Assembly (NCBI GenBank): GCA_003542385.1
Contig: DPKT01000211.1
Span: forward strand, 1 to 11,437
Direction: 5' to 3'
Length of the DNA: 11,437 bases
Source of the DNA: Desulfomicrobium sp.
Lineage (GTDB): Bacteria; Desulfobacterota; Desulfovibrionia; Desulfovibrionales; Desulfomicrobiaceae
In this document: positions 1 through 6,100 of the stretch, one piece after another
Numbering within the stretch: position 1 is the stretch's first letter
Layout of the letters: the number at the start of each line of letters is the position of its first letter
The notes under the pieces: model-generated
Seen by the model: only the letters and a program-made list of their open reading frames with translations
Told to the model about the DNA's origin: nothing
Database searches by the model: none
Made by a program: the position numbers and the translations under genes

Positions 1-59
1 GGGGTGGGTAAATGGCAAGCACTTTTTTGGGCAGACTCCAGATTTGGAAATTTGCCTCT

Positions 60-87
60 TTGACTGAATTCGGCTAGGTATTAATTT
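60..87 (+). promoter_or_regulatory. possible sigma70-type promoter for the PilZ-like gene
   Basis: TTGACT at 60-65 resembles a -35 box, and TAATTT at 82-87 lies 16 bases further on as a weak -10 box matching three of six consensus bases. The stretch is AT-rich compared with its surroundings and lies about 70 bases upstream of the ATG at 156. This is pattern matching only, and the -10 match is poor. Confidence 0.3.
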
Positions 88-143
88 ACAGAATGGGAAC
101 GTACGGTGATTCCCTCAGGGCAACGACAGCCGCGAGGGATGAG

Positions 144-150
144 AAGGAGG
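144..150 (+). promoter_or_regulatory. ribosome binding site that sets the PilZ-like start
   Basis: AAGGAGG at 144-150 sits five bases before the ATG at 156. The in-frame ATG at 93 has no comparable site, so this motif decides for the shorter 100-residue protein. Confidence 0.75.
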
Positions 151-155
151 TTGGA

Positions 156-458
156 ATGACAAAAGACATGCGCATGCACATCCGTAAGAATTGTCTCGTG
201 CCTGTCCGCTTCATCTACGAAGGTGAAAAGAAGACGCACTACGCCAGGTTGGTCAATTACGGGGACGGAGGGTTGTGCCTCAAGACCCGCACCCCGATCG
301 AAGAGGGGGCCAAGCTTGAGCTTTCCCTTGAAGGGTATACCCCGAAGGAATCGGCTCTGGGGGCGTTCGACAGCTACCCTGTGGCGGTATGCTGGACCAA
401 GCAGATCCCCGAACGGGGGCTGCCGGTTTACGAGACCGGTCTGAAGTACAGGGGATAA
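156..458 (+). CDS. PilZ-like domain protein
   Basis: A 100-residue protein that looks like a single stand-alone PilZ domain, a fold that in many proteins binds cyclic di-GMP and alters motility or surface behaviour. Visible features are a basic N-terminus (R10, R18) leading into a VPVRF strand, an NYGDGGLCL segment at about 34-42 in the place of the usual D/N-x-S-x-x-G motif, and a CW...YETGLKY ending typical of the last PilZ strands. The classic RxxxR pair is not clean, because R10 and R18 are eight residues apart, so cyclic di-GMP binding is uncertain. The start at 156 is chosen for its strong AAGGAGG site. A hairpin terminator overlaps the stop, so the gene is probably a single transcription unit. 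PilZ membership is inferred from the pattern; it may be a degenerate member. Confidence 0.7.
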   Translation: MTKDMRMHIRKNCLVPVRFIYEGEKKTHYARLVNYGDGGLCLKTRTPIEEGAKLELSLEGYTPKESALGAFDSYPVAVCWTKQIPERGLPVYETGLKYRG

Positions 459-486
459 AGGGCCGGTTTCGGCCCTTTGTCCTTTC
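457..486 (+). terminator. hairpin terminator, possibly bidirectional
   Basis: The nine-base arms AAAGGGCCG (457-465) and CGGCCCTTT (470-478) pair perfectly around a GTTT loop, followed by a T-rich tail at about 476-486. The hairpin begins inside the stop codon of the PilZ-like gene. On the other strand it lies 20 bases past the end of the dehydrogenase gene (stop at 499-501) and could end that transcript too, although the tail on that side is less T-rich. Confidence 0.8.
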
Positions 487-498
487 CTTCCAGGCGAA

Positions 499-1512
499 TC
501 ACTTCTTGTGCAGAAGGCCTTCGGGCAGTTTCCCGAGGGACCTCGTACCGGTCATGACCATGGCCTGCATCAGTTCCGTGCGCAGGGCCTCGATGTAAGT
601 TGCGACCCCATCGGTGAGGCCGCCGATAGCTGCGATGCTGAACGGGCGCCCGATCATGACCGCGTCGGCGCCGAGGGCAAGCATCTTGAGCACGTCGGCT
701 CCGGTCCGGACTCCCCCGTCGACGATGATTTCCATTTTTCCCTTCATTTCCGCAGCGATCTCCGGCAGCACGTCCGCCGTGCCCGGCGTGTGATCCAGCA
801 CCCGGCCGCCGTGGTTCGAGACCACGATGGCGTGTGCCCCGGCCTGCTTGGCGAGCTGCGCGTCCTCAACGGTCATGACGCCCTTGACGATGAATCTGGC
901 TCCCGTCCTGGCGATGATCTCGCGGAGTTTCTCCATCGGCTTGGGCGACACGGGGCGGCCCATCTTGCGCAGGGTGATGAGCCCGGCCGCGTCGATGTCC
1001 ATGCCGATGGCCGGGGCGCCCGTGGCTTTGGCCTTGTCCAGCTTCTCGTACAGTTCCGCGTCTTCCCACGGCTTGATGAATGGGATGCCATGACCGCCCG
1101 CCGCGGCGATGGCCGCGAAGGCCGCTTCGTGGATGAAGGGCGGCACGCCGTCCCCGGTGCACCCGACGAGCCCTCCGCGCTTGCAGCCGTCGATGATGGC
1201 GGTGATGTACTCCTCCTCCGTGCGCTTGCCCCCCATGTTGAACGAAACGCCGCCGATGGGCGCAGCCAGGACGGGCATGGACAGCTTCATGCCGAGCAGT
1301 TCGGCGCTGGTGTCGGGTTCGGTGATGTCGTGCACCAGGCGCATGTTGAAGGTGTGCCGGGCCAGGGCCTGCACATTGGCCATGAACGCCGACCCGGTGC
1401 CGAGTCCGCCCATGCCGGGCACTTCTCCGGCGCAGGCCTTGCCGTTGCAGACCGGGCAGACCCGGCAGAAGCCGGTCATCAGGTCGCGTGCGGTTTTGCG
1501 TATTTCCTTCAT
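499..1512 (-). CDS. FMN-dependent alpha-hydroxy-acid dehydrogenase (lactate dehydrogenase/oxidase-like)
   Basis: A 337-residue TIM-barrel flavoenzyme of the LldD/glycolate oxidase family, which oxidises 2-hydroxy acids such as L-lactate to 2-oxo acids using FMN. The family signature SNHGGR (232-237) contains the catalytic His234 and substrate-binding Arg237. K210 and the DGGVRTGADVLK motif (265-276) with GRP (288-290) form the FMN site. The N-terminus carries C16, C19, C22 and C27 in a CRVCPVCNGKAC arrangement that classical LldD lacks and that could hold an iron-sulfur cluster. There is no signal peptide, so it is probably cytoplasmic. The gene starts four bases after the stop of the GntR-type regulator, with its ribosome site (CGGAGA) inside that gene, so the two are almost certainly co-transcribed. 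Lactate is a reasonable substrate guess for a sulfate reducer, but the sequence alone does not fix it. Confidence 0.88.
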   Translation of the reverse strand: MKEIRKTARDLMTGFCRVCPVCNGKACAGEVPGMGGLGTGSAFMANVQALARHTFNMRLVHDITEPDTSAELLGMKLSMPVLAAPIGGVSFNMGGKRTEEEYITAIIDGCKRGGLVGCTGDGVPPFIHEAAFAAIAAAGGHGIPFIKPWEDAELYEKLDKAKATGAPAIGMDIDAAGLITLRKMGRPVSPKPMEKLREIIARTGARFIVKGVMTVEDAQLAKQAGAHAIVVSNHGGRVLDHTPGTADVLPEIAAEMKGKMEIIVDGGVRTGADVLKMLALGADAVMIGRPFSIAAIGGLTDGVATYIEALRTELMQAMVMTGTRSLGKLPEGLLHKK

Positions 1513-1516
1513 GTGG

Positions 1517-2215
1517 TCATTCTCCGGAAGTTGAGGTGAAAACGATCTCGCGGGTATGTTCGAGATGTTCCTTCATGGCTTCGCGGGCGCGTTCGGCATC
1601 GTGGGTGCCGAGGGCGTCCAGGATTTTCAGGTGGTCCTGCAGGGACTTTTCGTTGCGGACCGGGGACTGCAGCGCCTCGTCCCGGCTTTCGTGCATCAGG
1701 TCGTGCATCTTCTCCATGAGCAGGATGACGGACTGGTTGCCCGTGGCGGCGGCGATGGCGTCGTGGAAGGACTGGTCGATCCCCTGGACGGGCTGGTAGG
1801 CGCGCAACGTTCGAACGTAGTCGGCCATGATCTTGCGCAGGTTCTCGAGTTCCTCGGACGTGATGCGCTGTGCCGCGAGATAGGTGATCTGCGGTTCGAG
1901 CAGGAGGCGCAGCTCGAAGATGTCGTCCAGCCTGTGGCGCTCGCGTGCGAAGACTTCTCCCAGGGCCAAGGCCAGATCCGCCTGGCTCGTGTCGACGATG
2001 TAGGTGCCCGCCCCGGGCCTGCTGACCAGGATGCCGCGCTGCTCCAGGCTCTTGATCGCCTCGCGCACGGAATTGCGCGACACGCCGAACATGTCGGCCA
2101 ACTGGCGTTCCGGCGGGAGGCGGTCGCCGGGCCTGAGATTGTCGCTCAGCACCAGGCTCTGCAATCGTTCGGTTATTTCGTCGGAGATTCTTTTCTGCCG
2201 TTGTGGTGTACTCAC
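1517..2215 (-). CDS. GntR family regulator, FadR/FCD type (LldR-like)
   Basis: A 232-residue transcription factor. The N-terminal winged helix-turn-helix contains the typical LRPGDRLPPERQLA and FGVSRNSVREAIKSLEQRG segments at about residues 25-65. The C-terminal FCD helical domain (about 90-215) keeps the metal/effector-site pattern: D and H in DQSFHDAI, a middle H in QDHLKIL, and a late H in EHLEHTR. FCD regulators usually sense small organic acids such as lactate, pyruvate or glycolate. The GTG start at 2215 is chosen because GGAGG at 2222-2226 lies six bases upstream; the earlier TTG at 2245 lies within the operator. The perfect palindrome 16 bases upstream suggests autoregulation, and the downstream enzyme gene is the obvious target. 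By analogy with LldR-LldD it probably controls 2-hydroxy-acid use. Confidence 0.9.
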   Translation of the reverse strand: MSTPQRQKRISDEITERLQSLVLSDNLRPGDRLPPERQLADMFGVSRNSVREAIKSLEQRGILVSRPGAGTYIVDTSQADLALALGEVFARERHRLDDIFELRLLLEPQITYLAAQRITSEELENLRKIMADYVRTLRAYQPVQGIDQSFHDAIAAATGNQSVILLMEKMHDLMHESRDEALQSPVRNEKSLQDHLKILDALGTHDAERAREAMKEHLEHTREIVFTSTSGE

Positions 2216-2221
2216 GGTTGT

Positions 2222-2226
2222 CCTCC
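2222..2226 (-). promoter_or_regulatory. ribosome binding site that sets the regulator start
   Basis: GGAGG on the minus strand, six bases before the GTG at 2213-2215. It excludes the upstream TTG at 2243-2245 as the natural start. Confidence 0.75.
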
Positions 2227-2230
2227 AGAA

Positions 2231-2247
2231 AATTGGTCCTACCAATA
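2231..2247. promoter_or_regulatory. FadR/LldR/PdhR-type operator, probable autoregulatory site
   Basis: ATTGGTCCTACCAAT is a perfect inverted repeat with arms at 2232-2237 and 2241-2246. It matches the TGGT-N3-ACCA core known for FCD-type GntR regulators and is close to the LldR/PdhR consensus AATTGGT-N3-ACCAATT. It lies 16 bases upstream of the regulator's GTG. On the minus strand a TTGACC (2264-2259) and a weak TAGGAC 17 bases on (2241-2236) could be the promoter, in which case the operator covers the -10 region and the bound protein would repress. The promoter part is tentative; the palindrome itself is clear. Confidence 0.75.
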
Positions 2248-2308
2248 TCCCGTTATGTGGTCAAAGGGCAAATTCTTGCGTCTTTTGTTGAAATCGGTTC
2301 AAGATGAA

Positions 2309-2330
2309 GGCGAATGGAAGGCAATTCGCC
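2309..2330 (+). repeat. seven-base inverted repeat in the leader of the 98-residue protein gene
   Basis: GGCGAAT (2309-2315) and ATTCGCC (2324-2330) pair perfectly around an eight-base loop. The hairpin has no T-tract, so it is not a standard terminator. It lies about 40 bases before the ATG at 2371 and could be an mRNA leader structure or a protein-binding site. A second small inverted repeat, TTGAA-N5-TTCAA, lies at 2288-2302. Confidence 0.4.
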
Positions 2331-2370
2331 AAGATTGTGCAACGAAATCGTGCTCATGCTGGAGGTGCGC

Positions 2371-2667
2371 ATGGAAGACAAGAGGATCATGGAGATATTC
2401 GAGGGCTACTTCGAGAAATACAAGAAGACCGAAGGCGACCGGACCAGCTGGTCGGCCTATTGGACCGTCTACGCCCAAGGGCACAGCTTCGAGGTCAATC
2501 TGACCAAATGCCCCCGGGGAACGCGATTCAAGGTGTTCAGCGACAAGAAAAAGATCGGCGAGATCGAGGGCTGGCCGGCCTTTCTCGGCAGCCTGGAGGT
2601 GCTTGAGAGGGATCATCCGGCCTTCGTGCGCGGGGATTTCTTCACGCAGATGGAAGAGATGCTCTGA
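2371..2667 (+). CDS. small protein of unknown function
   Basis: A 98-residue soluble protein that I do not recognise. It has a charged helical start (MEDKRIMEIFEGYFEKYKK), then strand-like segments rich in aromatic residues (SWSAYWTVYAQGHSFEVNL and FKVFSDKKKIGEIEGW), and a helical end (FFTQMEEML). There is no signal peptide or membrane segment. The ATG at 2371 is preferred because GGAGG at 2361-2365 precedes it by five bases. Upstream ATGs at 2314 and 2356 lack such a site, and the first lies inside a leader hairpin. It is transcribed divergently from the GntR-type regulator and ends 28 bases from the convergent transporter gene. The LldR-like operator in the shared upstream region could also affect it, but this is a guess. 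Confidence 0.75.
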   Translation: MEDKRIMEIFEGYFEKYKKTEGDRTSWSAYWTVYAQGHSFEVNLTKCPRGTRFKVFSDKKKIGEIEGWPAFLGSLEVLERDHPAFVRGDFFTQMEEML

Positions 2668-2695
2668 GCGTTCGGGTCTGGCGTTTCGCCGCGTC

Positions 2696-3559
2696 TCAAC
2701 CCATGAGCGCGATGATGACCGCCCCGGCCGTCATCCAGGCCGTGCCGTACAGGCGGTGGCGGAGCATGGGCTGGCCGAAGAGGAAGCGCTCGAAGCCCAG
2801 GGCGAAGAGCCCGTTGAGGCGCTTGATGGAGAGCATGTAGGCCACCGTGGTCATGGACACGGCGGCGAAATGGCAGATGATGTGCAGGTACAGGCACAGC
2901 CCGAGCCCGAGTTGGTGCCGGATGCGCGGCCTCAGTTCCCTGGGCCGCACCTGGCCGATGAGCAGGAGGAAGAGGAGCAGGGCGGCGTTGTGGGCCAGGC
3001 TGAAAACGCAGCCGGCGTAGATGGGGCTCGAGAGCAGGATGAGCTGTTTGCCCATGACCGACGCCACGCTCCAGACCAGGGCCGCGGCCAGCATGAGCAC
3101 GGAGCCCCGTTCGCGCAGGATGGCCCTGAACGGTGCCAGGACGCCCCCTTTTTCGTCGGCGTAGAGCATGTAGCCGCCCACGACGGTGACCAGCACCCCG
3201 AGGCAGCCCCAGGCCGAAGGACGCTCTCCGAGATAGAGAAAGCCGGTCCCGAGGACGAAGACCGGGGTGAAGGCCATGAACGGGACGGTCAGGGACAGGG
3301 GGGAGCTCTTGAAGGACCAGTTCTGCAGATAATATCCCGCGGCGTTGATGGGCACGAGCAGGGCCAGCACGGACCAGAAGCCCGGCTGGAGCTGCGGGGG
3401 CTCCAGGAACGGCAAGGTCAGGGCGAAAAGGGGCAGGCTGAAGATGAGCGGCGCGACAACGGCCGACGACGGGGACGCGTGCTGAAAACCGTGGCGGGTC
3501 AGGGCCGCCTCGGAAGCGGAGAAAAAGGCGGTCCCCACGGAAAGGAGAATCCAAAGCAT
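2696..3559 (-). CDS. EamA/DMT superfamily membrane transporter
   Basis: A 287-residue, very hydrophobic protein with about ten predicted membrane helices arranged as two EamA repeats, the usual size and design of drug/metabolite transporter (DMT) permeases. The first repeat ends with the typical PVFVLGTGFLYLGERPSAWG-like segment at about 100-120, where the conserved glutamate of the LGE motif is seen, and the second begins at about residue 153. Family members export or import amino acids, nucleotides or other small molecules; the substrate cannot be told here. The ATG at 3559 has AAGGA about eight bases upstream. It follows the downstream paralogue gene by 83 bases on the same strand with no terminator visible between them, so co-transcription is possible. 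Confidence 0.87.
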   Translation of the reverse strand: MLWILLSVGTAFFSASEAALTRHGFQHASPSSAVVAPLIFSLPLFALTLPFLEPPQLQPGFWSVLALLVPINAAGYYLQNWSFKSSPLSLTVPFMAFTPVFVLGTGFLYLGERPSAWGCLGVLVTVVGGYMLYADEKGGVLAPFRAILRERGSVLMLAAALVWSVASVMGKQLILLSSPIYAGCVFSLAHNAALLLFLLLIGQVRPRELRPRIRHQLGLGLCLYLHIICHFAAVSMTTVAYMLSIKRLNGLFALGFERFLFGQPMLRHRLYGTAWMTAGAVIIALMG

Positions 3560-3642
3560 GCCGTGATCCTTGGGTCAGTGTCGTCGCAGGAATACGCAGG
3601 GGCCACGGTCATGGCAACTGTTTCGGGGCGAACCGGGCAGGG

Positions 3643-4233
3643 CTAGGGAAAGATGTCCTCGGCATCCAGGCGGTGGAGTGCCGAGAGTTCATGGTTCATT
3701 TTGCGAACGGCATGGAGGATATCCTGTGCATCGCCATCGACGGCGGGCACGAGGGACATGTTGTAGGATGACTCCAGTTCGTTCAGCGTACCGCAGAAGC
3801 GCAGGTAACCGGCCTTGTCCGCGTAGGCCGCGCGCACCAGGGCCGAGTGGGTCGGGCCGTATGCGGAGAGGAGCGCTTCGTAATGGCCGGCGAGATGGAC
3901 GGCCCAGTCCACGAAGAGGGGCCGGGACGGAGGCGGCATGTCGCCGGCTCGTTCCAGGACCTTGCCCAGATCGACGATGTTTGCCGATTTCCGGGAGGTC
4001 ATGACGGCCTCGAGGACGAGCTTCCTGGAGGCCAGGAAGTTGCGGGCGAAGTCCTCCAGGTCCGTTGAGTACCGCTTCAGCTTTTGGGCAAAGAAGACGA
4101 TGCCCATGGGAAGGAAGCCGACCCAGAAAGGGGGTTCGGGCTTTTCAATGACCCGGAGCGCAAGGCGTCGGGCCAGTCTCGTTTCCTGCTCGTCGACGAG
4201 CAGCTTCTTTTCCTGGTCGGAGAGCGTCGTCAA
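3643..4233 (-). CDS. tandem paralogue B, membrane-anchored protein of unknown function
   Basis: A 196-residue protein, paralogous to the gene directly upstream (4366-4956). It has a charged N-terminal helix, a KPEPPFW motif at about 31-37, one hydrophobic segment ending VFFAQK (about 36-51), then a mostly helical soluble part closing with PAVDGDAQDILHAVRKMN and DIF. The start is uncertain: TTG at 4233, GTG at 4242 and TTG at 4248 are all in frame with weak ribosome sites. I chose 4233 because it aligns with the ATG of paralogue A and gives exactly the same length with no gap. I recognise no named family. With one probable membrane helix near the N-terminus, most of the protein would lie on one side of the inner membrane. 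Confidence 0.75.
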   Translation of the reverse strand: MTTLSDQEKKLLVDEQETRLARRLALRVIEKPEPPFWVGFLPMGIVFFAQKLKRYSTDLEDFARNFLASRKLVLEAVMTSRKSANIVDLGKVLERAGDMPPPSRPLFVDWAVHLAGHYEALLSAYGPTHSALVRAAYADKAGYLRFCGTLNELESSYNMSLVPAVDGDAQDILHAVRKMNHELSALHRLDAEDIFP

Positions 4234-4365
4234 GGGCGGCACCCCCAATCCGGCCCGGAAGCTGCCGGGATGGCCGCAATGAGAACGGGCACGGGCTTTG
4301 ACCGTACCCTGTTTTCTCCATCAGTTCAATATCCGATCGGAATAATCATGACGCTGCGGCGCCCG

Positions 4366-4956
4366 TCACGAAAAGATCGCGTCGGCGCTCTGGCGGCGCA
4401 GCACGGTCACGCTCTCGTTCATTTTCTGGATGACGTGACGCAGGTCCTGGCTGTCGCCGTCCATGGCCGGCAGCAGCGCCAGGCTGAAGGCGTTTTCGGC
4501 CTTGTTCAGGCAGTTGCAGAAGAGCAGGTAGTTGGTCTTGCTGCCGTAGCCCGAACGCACCAGTTCCGGCAGGCTGCCGCCGCGCGCGGACAGCAGCAGC
4601 CGGTAGTGGTCGATGAGGGTCGTCATCCACTCCGCGTAGCTTGGTCGGGCTTCGACGGGGATGCGGCCCACTTTCCCCGCTATCGCCTCGACGTCCGAGG
4701 GGATGCCGGTCTCCTCGGCCTCCATGGCGGCCTCCAGGGCGATGCGCCGCGACTTGAGATGGTTCTCCACGAAATTTTCTCGGCTTTTCTTGTACTGGCT
4801 CATTTTCTGGGCGAAAAAAACGAAGAATATCGGGATGAAAATCATCCACAAGGGCGGTTTGGGCTTGTCGATGACGAGAGTCGAGAGCTGGGCGGCCAAT
4901 TCCTTTTCGTGCTCGAGGATCAAGCGCTTTTTCGTGTCGATGAGGTGAGTTGTCAT
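4366..4956 (-). CDS. tandem paralogue A, membrane-anchored protein of unknown function
   Basis: A 196-residue protein, about 40% identical to paralogue B over its full length without a gap (79 of 196 positions by hand count). Shared features are the KPxPPxW motif (31-37), the hydrophobic segment ending VFFAQK (36-51), an FxxNxLxSR stretch (62-70), HYxxLLSA (117-124), a YLxFCxxLN block (143-151) and PAxDGDxQDxxHxxxKMN (163-180). The N-terminus has a possible coiled coil (DTKKRLILEHEKELAAQL). The ATG at 4956 is preferred over the in-frame TTG at 4992 because it matches the paralogue, although neither has a strong ribosome site. It lies 99 bases after the substrate-binding protein gene on the same strand. 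The function is unknown; conserved D, Q and H residues near the end might form a site, but nothing proves catalysis. Confidence 0.8.
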   Translation of the reverse strand: MTTHLIDTKKRLILEHEKELAAQLSTLVIDKPKPPLWMIFIPIFFVFFAQKMSQYKKSRENFVENHLKSRRIALEAAMEAEETGIPSDVEAIAGKVGRIPVEARPSYAEWMTTLIDHYRLLLSARGGSLPELVRSGYGSKTNYLLFCNCLNKAENAFSLALLPAMDGDSQDLRHVIQKMNESVTVLRRQSADAIFS

Positions 4957-5055
4957 GGCATCACTGCTAATGAGTGGCGTGCTCGGGGTCAAGGCAAGAG
5001 ACCGCCGGCGCTATTTTCGACTGAATGCGCGGCCGGGAATGCACCCAGGTCGCCG

Positions 5056-6036
5056 TCATGGCAGCATGGTCGCCTGTTCGAGGATTTCCCTGGGCAGCGA
5101 GATGCCGAAACGGTCGAGTTCGAATCGGCTGAAACGGTAGGATCCGGCTTCGGCCGTTCGGGGCGGGATGGAGGCCGGGGAGGTTCCGGCGAGGATCCGA
5201 CTGGCCACCTCTCCTCCGGCCAGGCCCTGGTCGCGGCTGCTCAGGACATGGCCGCCGATGGTCTTGCCCTTGCCCACTGCGAAGTCCCAGAAGGCGAAGA
5301 TGGGCACAGGAGCATTGGCGTTGGCCCAGGCCAGGACCTCCTCCTCGGGTACGTGGCTCCCGTCCTCGTCGCGCAGGGTGTGGTAGAGGCCGATATAGAC
5401 GGTGTCGAACCCATCGGATTTGGCGTCCAGCAGGGCTTTCTTCCAATCCGCGAGCCGTGAGAATTGTTTGAGTTCGACGCGCACCTTGCCCAGGATGAGG
5501 TGGGACTGCCCCTGGAATGCCTCGTGGACGACGGCGTCGGAGGTGGTGTCCGAATCGAACAGGACGAGGACCTTGGTGTCGTGCGGGTTGACCAGCTTGC
5601 ACATGGAGTGCAGCGAACGCTTGAGCAGGGGCCTCTCCAGGATTCCGGTCATGTTGTTGGCCGGAAATATCCCGTAATCCCGCGGGTTGCGGTTCAGGCC
5701 GAGATAGACGACCGGGACGGAGCCGTTTTTCAGGCTGGGCCCGAGGAGGCGGGCTGCATTGTCGTCGCACAGGATGATCAGGTCCGGACTGCCGGCCTTC
5801 AGCCGCGTCCATGCCTTTTCCGCCTGGGCCGGGTGCTCCTGCCTGGGCAGGCGCTTGGTGTCCATGTAAATGTGCTCGATTTCGGCATCCTCGGGCAGGG
5901 TGTTCAAAAGACCGCTGGTCAGGTTTTGCTCCCAGGCGTATTCTTGATGGTAGCTGTGGACGACGATGATCTTGTGCGCCGCCGCGGCGGAGGCGGTCAC
6001 GCATACGACGATGAGCGTCAGGATCATGTTCCGCAT
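5056..6036 (-). CDS. secreted ABC-type substrate-binding protein (ABC_sub_bind-like)
   Basis: A 326-residue periplasmic binding protein. Residues 1-20 form a Sec signal peptide with likely cleavage after ASAAAA. The mature part begins HKIIVVHSYHQEYAWEQNL, the start typical of ABC_sub_bind-like proteins and of the sensor domains of some kinases. It continues as a two-lobed fold with strand motifs DLIILCDDNAA, PVVYLGLN, KVLVLFDSD, DTVYIGLYH and PIFAFWDF. The ATG at 6036 follows a strong GGGAGG site five bases upstream, so a much longer reading frame extending to 6666 is rejected. No permease or ATPase gene is next to it, so it may serve a distant transporter, a sensor, or the two paralogues downstream. 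The ligand is unknown. It is divergent from the gene at 6101, with only 64 bases between the two starts. Confidence 0.85.
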   Translation of the reverse strand: MRNMILTLIVVCVTASAAAAHKIIVVHSYHQEYAWEQNLTSGLLNTLPEDAEIEHIYMDTKRLPRQEHPAQAEKAWTRLKAGSPDLIILCDDNAARLLGPSLKNGSVPVVYLGLNRNPRDYGIFPANNMTGILERPLLKRSLHSMCKLVNPHDTKVLVLFDSDTTSDAVVHEAFQGQSHLILGKVRVELKQFSRLADWKKALLDAKSDGFDTVYIGLYHTLRDEDGSHVPEEEVLAWANANAPVPIFAFWDFAVGKGKTIGGHVLSSRDQGLAGGEVASRILAGTSPASIPPRTAEAGSYRFSRFELDRFGISLPREILEQATMLP

Positions 6037-6100
6037 TCCCGCCTCCCGTGGATTCTCCGGATATTCTGAATTGTTATCACGGTGCCGGTGAAAGAACAAC

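Noticed and set aside
13..28. Sigma54-like TGGCAAGCACTTTTTT
   Set aside because: The GG of the -24 element is present, but the GC of the -12 element is replaced by TT at the required spacing.
508..1539. Long plus-strand frame opposite the FMN dehydrogenase, and similar ones at 1556-2503, 2603-3646 and 4084-5460
   Set aside because: All lie opposite well-supported minus-strand genes, have biased composition and show no domains; they result from GC-rich third positions.
4332..4341. Palindrome TCCGATCGGA between the tandem paralogues
   Set aside because: A ten-base palindrome by itself is weak evidence, and nothing links it to a known regulator.
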